Part shown: positions 42,951 to 53,446 of the stretch, one piece after another
How the letters are laid out: every line of letters starts with the position of its first letter
How positions within the stretch are numbered: the first letter of the stretch is position 1
Assembly: GCF_000367345.1 (NCBI RefSeq)
Contig: NZ_BARE01000001.1
Coordinates: 1 to 64,000, forward strand
DNA from: Sphingobium xenophagum NBRC 107872
Lineage (GTDB): Bacteria > Pseudomonadota > Alphaproteobacteria > Sphingomonadales > Sphingomonadaceae
DNA: 64,000 nucleotides
Direction of reading: 5' to 3'
Notes under the pieces: model-generated
The model's database searches: none
Seen by the model: the letters and a program-made list of their open reading frames with translations, nothing else
Told to the model about the DNA's origin: nothing
Translations under genes and position numbers: made by a program

Positions 42951-44399
42951 ATGGCGCGCGACGGCATACCGATGCTGATGCTGATCGACGACGAACCGGC
43001 GCAAAGACGGCTGGTTTCGGCGCTGGCCGCGCGTGCCGGATGGCGGACGATCTTTGCCGGCGACGGCGAAACCGCAATAGCCACATTGGGCACCCAGGAC
43101 GGGATGCAGCTAGATGCAATCATTCTTGACCAGTGGAGCCCCGACTATGAACCCGCGGGTCTGATCCGCGAGATTCGCGAACGCCGCCCCGCCTTGCCCA
43201 TCCTGATTCTCACCGCCCACAATAATGTCGCCGTTGCCGTAGAGGCGATGCGCGCGGGGGCGACCGATTATCTATCGAAGCCGATCGCGCCCGAACGGCT
43301 GCTCGCGGCGCTCAACGCGACGATCAGCGAAGGGGCGTCCCATGGCGAACTGCGCCCGCTCACCGAAAAGATCACCGCCCCCCTCTCTTTCGAGGATGTG
43401 GTCGGCTCCGCCCCGCAATTCCGCGCCGCGCTCGCCATCGCGGCCAAGGCGGCGCGCGCCCGCGTGCCGGTCCTGATCGAGGGCGAAAGCGGCGTCGGCA
43501 AGGATGTGATCGCGCGCGCCATCCATGCGGCATCCCCCCGCCACAAACAGGCGATGGTCACGGTCAATTGCGGCGCGATTCCCGCCAACCTGGTCGAATC
43601 CGAACTGTTCGGCCATGAACGCGGCGCCTTTACCGGCGCGTTCGACCGCCATGTCGGCAAGTTCGCCAGCGCCGACACCGGCACCATCTTTCTGGATGAA
43701 GTCAGCGAAATGCCGCTCGACGCACAGGTCAAGCTGTTACGGGTGCTGCAGGATGGCGAAATGCAGCCGATCGGCGCGCGCCGCCCGATCCATGTCGACG
43801 TCCGCGTCATCGCCGCCACCAACAAGCGCCTGATCGAGGAAATAGAGGCCGGTCGCTTCCGCGAGGATCTCTATTACCGCCTGAACGTCGTCCAGCTGAC
43901 CATCCCGCCGCTGCGCGAACGGATGGGGGATATTCCCGCGCTCTGCCGCCATCTCCTCGCGCGAATCGCGACCCAGCCGGGTCTGCGCAGCCTGGGCCTG
44001 ACCGACGATGCGCTGGCGCTGCTGATGCAGCATGGCTGGCCGGGCAATGTCCGCCAGTTGCAGAACGCGCTCTTCCGCGCCGCCGTCCTGTGCGATGGCG
44101 ACGCGCTGACGCCGCAGGATTTTCCGCAGATCGCGGCCCAGATCAGGACCGGCGAACCGATCGACCGCCTCACCATCCGCCCGCGCGCCGCCAGCCAGCC
44201 GCACCGCGACGGCGCAGGCATCACCCTGTTCGAAGGCGACGGCCATGTGCGCCAGCTCGCCGAGATCGAAGCCGACGTCATTCGCCTCGCCATCGGTCAT
44301 TATCGCGGCCGCATGACCGAAGTGGCCCGTCGCCTGGGCATCGGGCGATCGACCCTCTACCGCAAGCTTGCCGAACTGGGCATCGACAGCGCGGCGTAA
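42951..44399 (+). CDS. NtrC-type sigma-54-dependent response regulator
   Basis: A 482-residue regulator. Receiver domain 1-120: acidic pair Asp13/Asp14, phosphoacceptor Asp60 in IILDQWSPD, Thr88 and Lys110. The AAA+ domain has Walker A GESGVGKD (178-185), the sigma-54 contact loop GAFTGA (225-230) and Walker B TIFLDEV (245-251). The C-terminal Fis-type HTH is MTEVARRLGIGRSTLYRKLAELG. It activates RNA polymerase with sigma-54. No histidine kinase gene adjoins, so the kinase is elsewhere. The protein resembles regulators of cell-cycle or envelope genes in alphaproteobacteria, but the target is unknown. Confidence 0.93.
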   Translation: MARDGIPMLMLIDDEPAQRRLVSALAARAGWRTIFAGDGETAIATLGTQDGMQLDAIILDQWSPDYEPAGLIREIRERRPALPILILTAHNNVAVAVEAMRAGATDYLSKPIAPERLLAALNATISEGASHGELRPLTEKITAPLSFEDVVGSAPQFRAALAIAAKAARARVPVLIEGESGVGKDVIARAIHAASPRHKQAMVTVNCGAIPANLVESELFGHERGAFTGAFDRHVGKFASADTGTIFLDEVSEMPLDAQVKLLRVLQDGEMQPIGARRPIHVDVRVIAATNKRLIEEIEAGRFREDLYYRLNVVQLTIPPLRERMGDIPALCRHLLARIATQPGLRSLGLTDDALALLMQHGWPGNVRQLQNALFRAAVLCDGDALTPQDFPQIAAQIRTGEPIDRLTIRPRAASQPHRDGAGITLFEGDGHVRQLAEIEADVIRLAIGHYRGRMTEVARRLGIGRSTLYRKLAELGIDSAA

Positions 44400-44472
44400 A
44401 CCGACGCGCCATCGCCTGCTCCCCATCGCTCGACCGTTGTATTCTCATGCTGCCTATGCTTTGGATCGGCGC

Positions 44473-45108
44473 ATGAAACACGCCGCCCTCACCGCCTGCC
44501 TGCCCATCCTGCTCCTCGCCGCCTGTGGCCGCACCGAACCGGTGGCCGACATGCCAAGCCAGGAGGAGCTGGCCGCAGCCGCCAATGCCGCCGCTGCCAG
44601 CGCGCTGGCCAGCCAACAGGCCGCTGACGAGGCGGAGCCGCGCAATTACGTCAATCTGGAACGCGGCTTTTCGATCAGCTTCCCCGAAGGCTGGACGAAA
44701 AATGCGGAGGGCAGCACCGCCGACGGCGCAATCTATGAAGATAAGGGCGCGGGCGCGGACGTGCGCGTATTCTGGCAAAAGAATGACAATGACGAAACGC
44801 TCAAGCAGATCGTCGAAGCGGTCAGCAGCGGGGCCGAAGGCGTCGATGGCGATTATATCGGCGAAAATGAATATCGCGGCACTGCCAATGACGGCGAAGG
44901 CAATAATGTCGCGGTCCGCCTGCTCAAGCAGCCCAACGGTTCGATCGTGACCGCCACCTTCGTCTATCCCGAAATGCTGAGCGAACAATATCTGCCGATC
45001 GTCGACAAGACGCTGGACAGCATGCGCATCTTCCCGCCCAAGGACGAAGCGGAAGCGGCTCCAGCGGAAGCGGGCAACAGCGCAGCCGCCAAGCCGACCG
45101 CGCCTTAA
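44473..45108 (+). CDS. exported lipoprotein, function unknown
   Basis: A 211-residue lipoprotein. The signal peptide ends in LLLAAC (Cys18). An alanine-rich helix with many Ala/Glu residues (about 28-52) precedes a globular domain: NYVNLERGFSISFPEGWTKNAEG, VRVFWQKNDNDETLKQIVEAVSSG, VRLLKQPNGSIVTATFVYPEMLSEQYLPIVDKTLDSM. This resembles PsbP/DcrB-like domains of surface lipoproteins, which is a judgement from pattern only. It follows the NtrC-type gene by 73 bases and may be its target or partner. Confidence 0.7.
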   Translation: MKHAALTACLPILLLAACGRTEPVADMPSQEELAAAANAAAASALASQQAADEAEPRNYVNLERGFSISFPEGWTKNAEGSTADGAIYEDKGAGADVRVFWQKNDNDETLKQIVEAVSSGAEGVDGDYIGENEYRGTANDGEGNNVAVRLLKQPNGSIVTATFVYPEMLSEQYLPIVDKTLDSMRIFPPKDEAEAAPAEAGNSAAAKPTAP

Positions 45109-45122
45109 ACCCCACCTGTGAC

Positions 45123-46247
45123 TTAAATCGCGCTCAACCCCGCGTCGGCCAGCCCGCGCCACAGATGCAGCGCCTGTACGCTTTCGCGCACATCATGCAC
45201 CCGCACCATCTGCGCGCCCTGCTCCGCCGCACGGAACGCCAGCGCGATCGAACCGCCCAGCCGGTCCGACGCCGGCGCTTCGTTCGACAGCGCGCCGATT
45301 AGCCGCTTGCGACTGCCCGCGAACAGCAGGGGCACGCCCAGCCCCTGAAAGGTCGCAAGGCGGTTGACCAGCGCCAGATTGTCCGCCAGCCCCTTGCCAA
45401 AGCCCAGCCCCGGATCGACCATGATCCTGTCGCGGGCAATCCCGGCGGCTTGTGCGGCGGCAACGCGCGCCTCCAGATGGTCGAACACGTCCGCCACCAC
45501 ATCGCCATAGCCGTCAGGATTGTCGTGCGGATCATCGCCTGCCGATGGCGCGTGCATCAGGATGACGGGACAGCCCGCCGCCACGACCACCTCCATCGCG
45601 CGCGGATCATGTTGCAGGGCGCTCACATCATTGACGATCTTCGCGCCAGCGCCCAGCGCCGCTTCCATGACGGCCGCCTTGCGCGTGTCGATCGACACCG
45701 GCACGCCAGACGCGGCCAGCCGCTCGATGACCGGCACGACACGGGCGATCTCGTCGCCCTCCCATAATTTTTCCGCGCGCGGCCGGGTCGATTCCCCGCC
45801 CACATCGACCAGCGCCGCCCCCGCCGCCGCCATGGCAAAGCCCGCGTCCGCCGCTGCCTGCGGGTCGCCGACATGCTTGCCGCCATCGGAAAAACTGTCG
45901 GGCGTGATGTTCAATATCGCCATCACCTGCGGCCCGTCGAAACGGATCGTCCGCTCCCCCAGCACCAGCGGGGCGCGCTGCGCCGAGATATTGGCGGCCA
46001 GCGTCCGCGCCCGCTGCGCCAGCGGTTCGGGCAGGGCCGCGATGGCATCGTCAAACGCCGCGACCGGAACCGTGACCCGCGCCACCCGCTCCCGACCACG
46101 CAGGGCGGTCAGTTCATAACCCTGGAACCACAGCAACCCATTGCTCATCCGCGCCGCCGCGCCATCGGGCAGGCCAAAGGGCGACGGCACGAACCAGACC
46201 GGGCGCAGGTACAGCCGGGCGTCGGCGGGAATGGTGGGCAGCATCAA
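45123..46247 (-). CDS. folP: dihydropteroate synthase with N-terminal extension
   Basis: A 374-residue DHPS that joins pABA to the pterin pyrophosphate in folate synthesis and is the sulfonamide target. The core starts at about residue 105: VMAILNITPDSFSDGG, VDVGGESTRPRAE, IDTRKAAVMEAALGAGAKIVNDVSAL, VILMHAPS, RIMVDPGLGFGKG, LLFAGSRKRLIGAL and VRVHDVRES. The first 100 residues (MMLPTIPADARLYLRPVWFV onward) are extra compared with the usual 270-285 residue enzyme and match no domain I know. Both initial ATGs are possible starts. Confidence 0.93.
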   Translation of the reverse strand: MMLPTIPADARLYLRPVWFVPSPFGLPDGAAARMSNGLLWFQGYELTALRGRERVARVTVPVAAFDDAIAALPEPLAQRARTLAANISAQRAPLVLGERTIRFDGPQVMAILNITPDSFSDGGKHVGDPQAAADAGFAMAAAGAALVDVGGESTRPRAEKLWEGDEIARVVPVIERLAASGVPVSIDTRKAAVMEAALGAGAKIVNDVSALQHDPRAMEVVVAAGCPVILMHAPSAGDDPHDNPDGYGDVVADVFDHLEARVAAAQAAGIARDRIMVDPGLGFGKGLADNLALVNRLATFQGLGVPLLFAGSRKRLIGALSNEAPASDRLGGSIALAFRAAEQGAQMVRVHDVRESVQALHLWRGLADAGLSAI

Positions 46248-46291
46248 CTATCCTTCTGACAGGTCCGGCGGCCTGCCCTTAACGCAATCCC

Positions 46292-46376
46292 GTGCTCCTG
46301 CGAAGGCAGGAGCCCAGTTCCGACCCTTCAGGGTAGAACTGTCGGCAGGGCTGGGCTCCCGCCTGCGCGGGAGCAC
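46292..46376. repeat. double-hairpin intergenic repeat (GTGCTCC variant)
   Basis: GTGCTCCTGCGAAGGCAGGA forms the first hairpin and TCCCGCCTGCGCGGGAGCAC the last. CCCAG and CTGGG pair across the centre. It has the same build as the GTCAT family with another end sequence. It lies between folP and the ccrM stop. Confidence 0.75.
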
Positions 46377-46385
46377 CCCATCATC

Positions 46386-47703
<1,318 letters not shown>

Positions 47704-47800
47704 AACCGATCGCCTGCCAGACTTTTTTTGGTTAACGCGTGCGGCATGGGCAAAAATGCCCTCCCGCTTGACCAATTCATAACCTTATGGTTATGCCGCG

Positions 47801-48133
47801 ATGATGACAAACAGCGCCAACGCCCCCGCCACCATCGACGCCCAGTTCAAGGCTCTGTCGGACGGTACCCGCCGCGCCCTGCTGGAATATCTGGTGCGCG
47901 AAGGCGAACAGAGTGTCCACGCCCTGACCGCCATTTCCGGCGTATCCCAGCCGATGGTGTCGCGCCACATGGCCAAGCTCAAGCGCGCCGCGCTCGTGAC
48001 CGCCCGCCGCACGGGCCGCGAAACCTGGTATAGCGCCAGGGCAAAGGGGCTGGCCCCGGTGGTGCAATGGATGGCCGTCTATGGTGCGCTCTGGTCGCAA
48101 CGCTTCACCGCGCTCGACGGACTAGGCGAATAA
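47801..48133 (+). CDS. ArsR/SmtB-family transcriptional regulator
   Basis: A 110-residue winged-helix repressor. The core is QFKALSDGTRRALLEYLVREGEQSVHALTAISGVSQPMVSRHMAKLKRAALVTARRTGRETWY, where SQPMVSRHMAKLK is the recognition helix. No metal-binding CxC motif is present, so it may sense something other than metal. It is divergent from ccrM and shares its GANTC-rich control region. A small hypothetical gene follows on the same strand after 56 bases. Confidence 0.88.
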   Translation: MMTNSANAPATIDAQFKALSDGTRRALLEYLVREGEQSVHALTAISGVSQPMVSRHMAKLKRAALVTARRTGRETWYSARAKGLAPVVQWMAVYGALWSQRFTALDGLGE

Positions 48134-48189
48134 TTGCGCTGGCGTCATGACGGCGCGGAACGCAGGCTGACAAGGCGCGTTGCCCCGTC

Positions 48190-48519
48190 ATGGAACACCG
48201 CCCCCTCATCGAACGCCTGGCCCGCCATCTCGCCACCACGCCGGACGACTGGCCCGCCCATGTCGAGGATGCCGCCAGCATATTGGCGATCCTGAAACAG
48301 CCCGACGACGCCATGCGCGCGGCCGGGGACGCAGGCATGTGGGAAAGCATGATCGATGCGGCGCTGCGCGAACGCTGGACGGTCACCCAGCCAGCCGCCG
48401 ACGATCAGCCCCCCGCCGGCGCCGACGAGGAAGGCGAGTTCCGCCTGCCCCCCGATGCGGTCGGTGGCAACCGGGCCGACTGGGTCCATCTGCAAGAACC
48501 AAAGGAGAGCGCGCCATGA
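48190..48519 (+). CDS. hypothetical protein
   Basis: A 109-residue acidic, mainly helical protein with no known family. Visible parts are an N-terminal helical half (LIERLARHLATTPDDWPAHVEDAASILAIL) and a disordered Pro/Ala/Glu-rich stretch (QPPAGADEEGEFRLPPDAVGG). Its stop overlaps the start of the next gene as ATGA, so the two are coupled. It is probably a lineage-specific protein of sphingomonads. Confidence 0.7.
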   Translation: MEHRPLIERLARHLATTPDDWPAHVEDAASILAILKQPDDAMRAAGDAGMWESMIDAALRERWTVTQPAADDQPPAGADEEGEFRLPPDAVGGNRADWVHLQEPKESAP

Positions 48520-48749
48520 AGGGTCTGCTCAAACTCGCCATCGTCACCGGGCTTGGCGCATTTGCCGTAAAGGGATGGCGCGACTGGATGGGCACGGCGC
48601 AGCCGCTTGACGATCGCGGGCCGGTGGGTTCGTCGGGCGTCGTCCGCGACGCCGGGCCGCAAGGGGAAACGGCAGCGCGCGACTGGGACATGGTCGACGA
48701 ACAGTCGGACGAATCCTTCCCCGCCAGCGACCCGCCGGGCAACTATTGA
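48516..48749 (+). CDS. small protein with SFPASDPP C-terminal motif
   Basis: A 77-residue protein. A short hydrophobic N-terminus (LLKLAIVTGLGAFAVKGWRDW, possible membrane anchor) is followed by a flexible middle and ends with EQSDESFPASDPPGNY. The DE-SFPASDPP motif is a recurring short motif at the ends of many small proteobacterial proteins of unknown role. The start overlaps the previous stop as ATGA. Confidence 0.75.
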   Translation: MKGLLKLAIVTGLGAFAVKGWRDWMGTAQPLDDRGPVGSSGVVRDAGPQGETAARDWDMVDEQSDESFPASDPPGNY

Positions 48750-48860
48750 AAAAGCTGAAATACTGCCGCTCGCCCTTGCTTGCCCCTGCCCCGCCTGCCT
48801 CCTATTGAGGCGGCATGACGGGCGGTCGATGCACCGGCCCAAACAGGGGAATCACTGTCT

Positions 48861-49793
48861 ATGCCTTCGGGTCTGATTGCGCTGCTCGATGATGTGGCGG
48901 GCATTGTTAAGCTGACCGCGACCTCGCTGGACGATGTCGCCGCCGCCGCGGGCAAGGCGGGCACCAAGGCCGCGGGCGTGGTCATCGACGATACCGCCGT
49001 CACCCCGCGCTATGTCATGGGCCTCACCCCCGACCGCGAACTGCCGATCATCTGGAAAATCGCCAAGGGATCGCTGCGTAACAAGCTGCTCTTCCTGCTG
49101 CCCGCTGCGCTGCTGATCAGCGCGGTCGCGCCCTGGCTGCTGCCCCCTCTCCTCATGCTGGGCGGCGCATTCCTGTGCTATGAAGCGGCGGAAAAGCTGC
49201 TGGAGGCCGTGCAGGGCGGCCATGATGTCGCCAAGGAAGCGCTGGAAACCCTCAACTCGACCGAACTTGAAAACCAGAAAGTGTCGGGCGCGATCCGCAC
49301 TGACTTCATCCTGTCGGGCGAGATCATGGCCATTTCGCTCGGCACCGTCGCATCCGAACCGATCTGGGAACAGGCGCTCATCCTCGTCGTCGTCGCCATC
49401 CTGATTACCGCGGGCGTCTATGGCGTTGTCGGCTTCATCGTGAAGATGGACGATATCGGCCTCCATCTGGCCACCCGCGCCTCCGCCATGTCCCGTGCGA
49501 TCGGGCGCGGCCTGGTCAAGGCGATGCCGGTCCTGATGCGCATATTGGCGGTCGTGGGCACCGCCGCGATGCTGTGGGTCGGCGGCGGCCTGATCGTCCA
49601 TGGCCTGCACGAATTCCACTGGGATGCGATCCCCGGCACGATTCACCACGCAGCGCAGGCCGCCGCCAGCGCCCTGCCCACTGTCGGCCCGCTGGTCGAC
49701 TGGACCGTGAACGCGATTGGCGGCGCGATTGTCGGGCTGATCGTCGGCGGCATCATCGTCGCCGCGCTGCATTTCATCCCTCGGAAGCATTAA
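48861..49793 (+). CDS. DUF808 (YedI-type) membrane protein
   Basis: A 310-residue inner-membrane protein of the DUF808 family. It opens MPSGLIALLDDVAGIVKLTATSLDDVAAAAGKAGTKAAGVVIDDTAVTP, the family signature, followed by GLTPDRELPIIWKIAKGSLRNKLLFLLPAALL. Several hydrophobic helices lie in the second half. Function is not established, and E. coli YedI is uncharacterised. It stands just upstream of the MATE gene, nine bases apart, perhaps in one transcript. Confidence 0.9.
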   Translation: MPSGLIALLDDVAGIVKLTATSLDDVAAAAGKAGTKAAGVVIDDTAVTPRYVMGLTPDRELPIIWKIAKGSLRNKLLFLLPAALLISAVAPWLLPPLLMLGGAFLCYEAAEKLLEAVQGGHDVAKEALETLNSTELENQKVSGAIRTDFILSGEIMAISLGTVASEPIWEQALILVVVAILITAGVYGVVGFIVKMDDIGLHLATRASAMSRAIGRGLVKAMPVLMRILAVVGTAAMLWVGGGLIVHGLHEFHWDAIPGTIHHAAQAAASALPTVGPLVDWTVNAIGGAIVGLIVGGIIVAALHFIPRKH

Positions 49794-49801
49794 AGCCCCC
49801 C

Positions 49802-51160
49802 ATGTCCTCCCCCTGGCGTATCGAAGCCGCCGCGCTTGTCGCCCTCGCGCTGCCGATGATCGCGGGCAATATCGCCTGGTCGGCGATTGCCGCGACGGAT
49901 CTGTTGCTGCTGGGCCGCCTGGGGGCGGAGGCCGTCGCGGCGGGCGCGCTCGCCATCAACCTGTTTCATGCGCTGCTGCTGTTCGGCATGGGGCTGGTCA
50001 CTGCCGCATCGCCATTGATCGCCAGCGAACGGGGTCGCCGCCGCCATTCGGTGCGCGACGTGCGCCGCACCGTTCATCAAACGCTGCGCGCCGCCACGCT
50101 GTTCGTCATCCCCGCCTGGGCGATATTGTGGCAGAGCGAGGCGATCCTGCTCGCCATGGGGCAGGACGCGGATCTTGCCCATGGCGCGGGCCGGTTGATG
50201 CGCGGCCTGCAATGGGCGCTGCTGCCTTTTCTGGGCTTTACCACGCTGCGCACCTTCATCGCCGCGCTGGAGCGCCCGGTCTGGGGCCTGCTGATCATGC
50301 TGGCCGCCATCCCGTTCAACATCCTGGCGGGCTGGGCGCTCATCTTCGGTCATCTGGGCTTTCCCCCGCTCGGCCTGTTCGGCGCCGGGCTGGCCAGCAC
50401 CGCCTCCTCCTGCTTCCTCTTCTTCGGCTTGCTCGCGGTCATCCTGATCGACCGCCGCTTTCGCCGCTACTGGCTGGTCGGCCGCTTCTGGTCGCGCGAC
50501 CGCGAACGCCACCGGCAGGTCTGGGCGCTGGGCATGCCCATTGCCATTACGCTGGGCTTTGAAACCACCGTGTTCAATGCATCGGCCCTGCTCATGGGCC
50601 TGATCGACCGCGATTCGCTCGCCGCCCATGCCGTGGCGATCCAGATCGCGGCGCTGGTGTTCATGGTCCCCATGGGCATCGGCCAGGCAGCGACGATCCG
50701 CGTCGGCCTTGCCTATGGCCGCCACGATCGCGCGGGCGTCGGCCGGGCGGGCTGGCTCGCCCTCTTCCTTGGCACCGGCTTTGCCTGCTGCGCCGCGCTT
50801 GCCCTCATCCTCATACCCCGCACGCTCGTCTCGGCCTTTCTCGACCTGCGAGATCCCGCCAATGCCCGCACCGTCCAGCTCGCTGTCAGCTTCCTCGCAG
50901 TCGCCGCATTATTCCAACTGGTCGACGCGGCGCAGGCGGTGGGCGCTGGCGTGTTGCGCGGGGTGCAGGACACCAGAGTGCCGATGATCTTCGCGATGAT
51001 CGGCTATTGGCTCGTCGGCATTGGCGTTGGCGCTATCCTTGCCTTTCCGCTGCGGATGGCTGGGCTGGGCATCTGGCTGGGCCTGGCCGCCGGTCTGGGG
51101 TCCGTCGCCATCCTGCTGGTCACGCGCTGGAGCCTGCGCGAGCGACTGGGGCTGGTGTAA
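49802..51160 (+). CDS. MATE-family efflux transporter
   Basis: A 452-residue polytopic transporter with about twelve helices of the NorM/MATE fold. It begins WRIEAAALVALALPMIAGNIAWSAIAATDLLLLGRLGAEAVAAGALA. Second-half landmarks are ALGMPIAITLGFETTVFNASALLMG and AAHAVAIQIAALVFMVPMGIGQAATIRVG, with LVDAAQAVGAGVLRGVQDTRVPMI. It exports cationic drugs or other organic compounds by Na+ or H+ antiport. The substrate is unknown. The frame continues upstream but only as shadow of the DUF808 gene. Confidence 0.93.
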   Translation: MSSPWRIEAAALVALALPMIAGNIAWSAIAATDLLLLGRLGAEAVAAGALAINLFHALLLFGMGLVTAASPLIASERGRRRHSVRDVRRTVHQTLRAATLFVIPAWAILWQSEAILLAMGQDADLAHGAGRLMRGLQWALLPFLGFTTLRTFIAALERPVWGLLIMLAAIPFNILAGWALIFGHLGFPPLGLFGAGLASTASSCFLFFGLLAVILIDRRFRRYWLVGRFWSRDRERHRQVWALGMPIAITLGFETTVFNASALLMGLIDRDSLAAHAVAIQIAALVFMVPMGIGQAATIRVGLAYGRHDRAGVGRAGWLALFLGTGFACCAALALILIPRTLVSAFLDLRDPANARTVQLAVSFLAVAALFQLVDAAQAVGAGVLRGVQDTRVPMIFAMIGYWLVGIGVGAILAFPLRMAGLGIWLGLAAGLGSVAILLVTRWSLRERLGLV

Positions 51161-51245
51161 AGCGGACAGGATTGCGTTGCAGGACAATGGTGCAGCGCAC
51201 AAAGCAATTGATCGAATCGGACAAATCGGTCAGATATGCGTCATT

Positions 51246-51566
51246 ATGCAAGCCCCGACCGAGATTTTCGAAGCGATCGCGCTCCAGAAGTGCCTGCTGG
51301 TGACCTACAACAAGATGGTCGTCACCCTGGCCCCGCACATCCTCTACACGCGCCATGATGAAATGTTCATCGACGCCGTGACCGTGGACCGTGACGGCAG
51401 GCCACCGCGCGAACTCAAACTCGGCACCTTCAAGCTGGTGGGTCTGTCCGACATCAAGGTGCTGGACGAACCGTTTGAGGCGATGCACGGCCTCTACGAC
51501 CAGAATGACGACAAATATCGGGGCGTCACCCTGTTCGCCGTCGCGCCGGAGAGCGCCGCCGCCTGA
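51246..51566 (+). CDS. hypothetical protein, possible WYL-like domain
   Basis: A 106-residue protein. The stretch LVTYNKMVVTLAPHILYTRHDEMFIDAVTVDRDGRPPRELKLGTFKLVGLSDIKVLDEPF resembles the ligand-sensing WYL-type beta fold (Y-N on a strand, then PHILY, then KLGTFKL), from memory only. It carries no HTH, so if it is WYL-like it is a stand-alone sensor. Short homologues are common in sphingomonads. A long inverted repeat follows the gene. Confidence 0.6.
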   Translation: MQAPTEIFEAIALQKCLLVTYNKMVVTLAPHILYTRHDEMFIDAVTVDRDGRPPRELKLGTFKLVGLSDIKVLDEPFEAMHGLYDQNDDKYRGVTLFAVAPESAAA

Positions 51567-51591
51567 TTGGCGGGCGGTTGCCCACTCCACA

Positions 51592-51658
51592 CCGTTCGTT
51601 TCGAGCGAAGTCGAGAAACATTGCACGCAGGTTTCTCGACTTCGCTCGAAACGAACGG
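51592..51658. repeat. perfect 28-bp inverted repeat
   Basis: The arm at 51592-51619 is the exact complement of 51631-51658, with an 11-base loop. The stem includes TTTCGAGCGAAGTCGAGAAA. It lies between convergent genes (51566 end, 51674 end) and could act as a bidirectional transcription block. It is related in style to the CGAAG-containing repeats at 10281 and 27025, but the arms are longer and perfect. Confidence 0.85.
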
Positions 51659-51673
51659 GTGGGTGTGTCCCCC

Positions 51674-52444
51674 TCACTTCTTCAGGCGATACCCCGTCCT
51701 GAACATCCAGCCGATAATCCCCAGGCAGATGGTCAGCATCCCCGCGACGAAGATCAGGCTGAACTCGATTCCCACATCGCCCTTGCCAAAAAAGGTCCAG
51801 CGGAACCCTGAGATCAGATAGACGATCGGGTTGAACAGGGTGATGGTGCGCCACGGCTCGGCCAGCATCTGCACGGAATAAAAGGCGCCGCCCAGAAACG
51901 TCATCGGCATGATCAGCAGCATCGGGATCACCTGCAACTGCTCGAAACTCTGCGCCCATATGCCCAATATGAAGCCGAACAGGCAGAAGCTGACGGCGAT
52001 CAGGATCATGAAGCCCACCATCGCCAACGGGTGCGCCACCGGCACGTCGACGAACAGATGGGCCGTCAGGAAGATGATGGTGCCGATGATCAGCGACTTC
52101 GTCGCCGCGGCCCCCACATAGGCGATGATCGTCTCGGTCGCGGATACGGGCGCGGACAGCAATTCATAGATGGTGCCGGTGAATTTGGGCATGTAGATGC
52201 CGAAACTCGCGTTGAAGATGCTTTCGGTGAACATCGCCATCATGATCAGGCCGGGCACGATGAAGGCGGCATAGGGAATGCCGTCCACCTCCGTCATTCG
52301 CGACCCGATCGCCCCGCCGAACACCACGAAATAGAGCGTCGTCGTGATCACCGGCACCAGCAGCCCGGTCAGCAGCGTCCGACGGAAACGGTGCAGCTCG
52401 AATTTGTAGATGGCGGCAATGGCGCGCAGGTTGGACAGGCTCAT
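51674..52444 (-). CDS. ABC-2 type transporter permease
   Basis: A 256-residue ABC-2 permease (NodJ/YadH type) with six hydrophobic segments and [33 protein letters not shown] at the start. [28 protein letters not shown] is the characteristic cytoplasmic loop, and [17 protein letters not shown] lies near the end. The start at 52444 overlaps the ATPase stop as ATGA. An extended frame upstream is shadow of the ATPase gene. The substrate is likely a lipid or polysaccharide, which is inference. Confidence 0.92.
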   Translation of the reverse strand: MSLSNLRAIAAIYKFELHRFRRTLLTGLLVPVITTTLYFVVFGGAIGSRMTEVDGIPYAAFIVPGLIMMAMFTESIFNASFGIYMPKFTGTIYELLSAPVSATETIIAYVGAAATKSLIIGTIIFLTAHLFVDVPVAHPLAMVGFMILIAVSFCLFGFILGIWAQSFEQLQVIPMLLIMPMTFLGGAFYSVQMLAEPWRTITLFNPIVYLISGFRWTFFGKGDVGIEFSLIFVAGMLTICLGIIGWMFRTGYRLKK

Positions 52445-53373
52445 GCCGCTTTCTCCCGATGCACCAACGCCACGAATATATCCTCCAGGCTGCTCTGCGC
52501 CGTATTCAGATCCTTGTACCCGATGCCCAGGTCGCCCAGCCGCCGCAGCAGCGACGACACGCCGGTCCGCTCCGCCTGCGTATCGAAAATATATTCGATC
52601 TCCTGGCCGTCCCCTTTCAGCGTCACCTGCCACTCCGCCAGTTCGGCCGGCACCGCGTCCAGCCGCTCGGCCAGCACGACGGTCAGCGTTTTCTTGCCCA
52701 GCTTCTTCATCAGCGCGGTCTTGTCCTCGACCAGCATCAACTCGCCCCGGTTGATCACCCCCACCCGGTCGGCCATTTCCTCGGCCTCCTCGATATAATG
52801 GGTGGTCAGGATGATGGTGACGCCGGTTTCGCGCAACTGGCCGATCAGCTTCCACATGTCGCGGCGCAACTCCACGTCCACGCCCGCGGTCGGCTCGTCC
52901 AGAAACAGCACGCGCGGCTCATGGCTCAGCGCCTTGGCGATCATCACCCGGCGCTTCATGCCGCCCGACAGTTCCAATATCTTGGCGTTGCGCTTGTCCC
53001 ACAGCGACAGGTCGCGCAATATTTTCTCGACATGGGCCGGATTGCGCGGCTTGCCGAACAATCCCCGACTGAACGTCACCGTGTCGATTACCCGCTCGAA
53101 CTGGTCGGTGGACAATTCCTGCGGCACCAGCCCGATGGCCGCGCGCGCGCCGCGATAGTCGCGCACGATGTCATGCCCGGCCACCTTCACGCTGCCGCTG
53201 CTCGCCCGCGCGATGCCGCAGATGATGGAGATCATGGTCGTCTTGCCCGCGCCGTTCGGCCCCAGCAGCGCGAAAATCTCGCCTTCCTCGATGGTCAGGT
53301 CGACGCCGTTGAGCGCCTTGAAGCCCGACGCATAGGATTTGGTCAGGCCTTCAATTTCAATGATGGATGCCAT
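52441..53373 (-). CDS. ABC-2 type transporter ATP-binding protein
   Basis: A 310-residue ATPase. Walker A is [16 protein letters not shown] (about 39-54), the signature is [33 protein letters not shown], and the H-loop lies in [19 protein letters not shown]. After residue 225 a C-terminal extra domain follows, as in YadG/CcmA-like ABC-2 ATPases. The gene is upstream of, and coupled to, the permease gene. Together they make a two-component exporter. Confidence 0.94.
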   Translation of the reverse strand: MASIIEIEGLTKSYASGFKALNGVDLTIEEGEIFALLGPNGAGKTTMISIICGIARASSGSVKVAGHDIVRDYRGARAAIGLVPQELSTDQFERVIDTVTFSRGLFGKPRNPAHVEKILRDLSLWDKRNAKILELSGGMKRRVMIAKALSHEPRVLFLDEPTAGVDVELRRDMWKLIGQLRETGVTIILTTHYIEEAEEMADRVGVINRGELMLVEDKTALMKKLGKKTLTVVLAERLDAVPAELAEWQVTLKGDGQEIEYIFDTQAERTGVSSLLRRLGDLGIGYKDLNTAQSSLEDIFVALVHREKAA

Positions 53374-53446
53374 GGGTGGCTTTGCCCCTTTTGCGTTGCG
53401 GCAAAGATAGGAAGCCGATTGCCAAACGCAACCTATCTACCACCCT

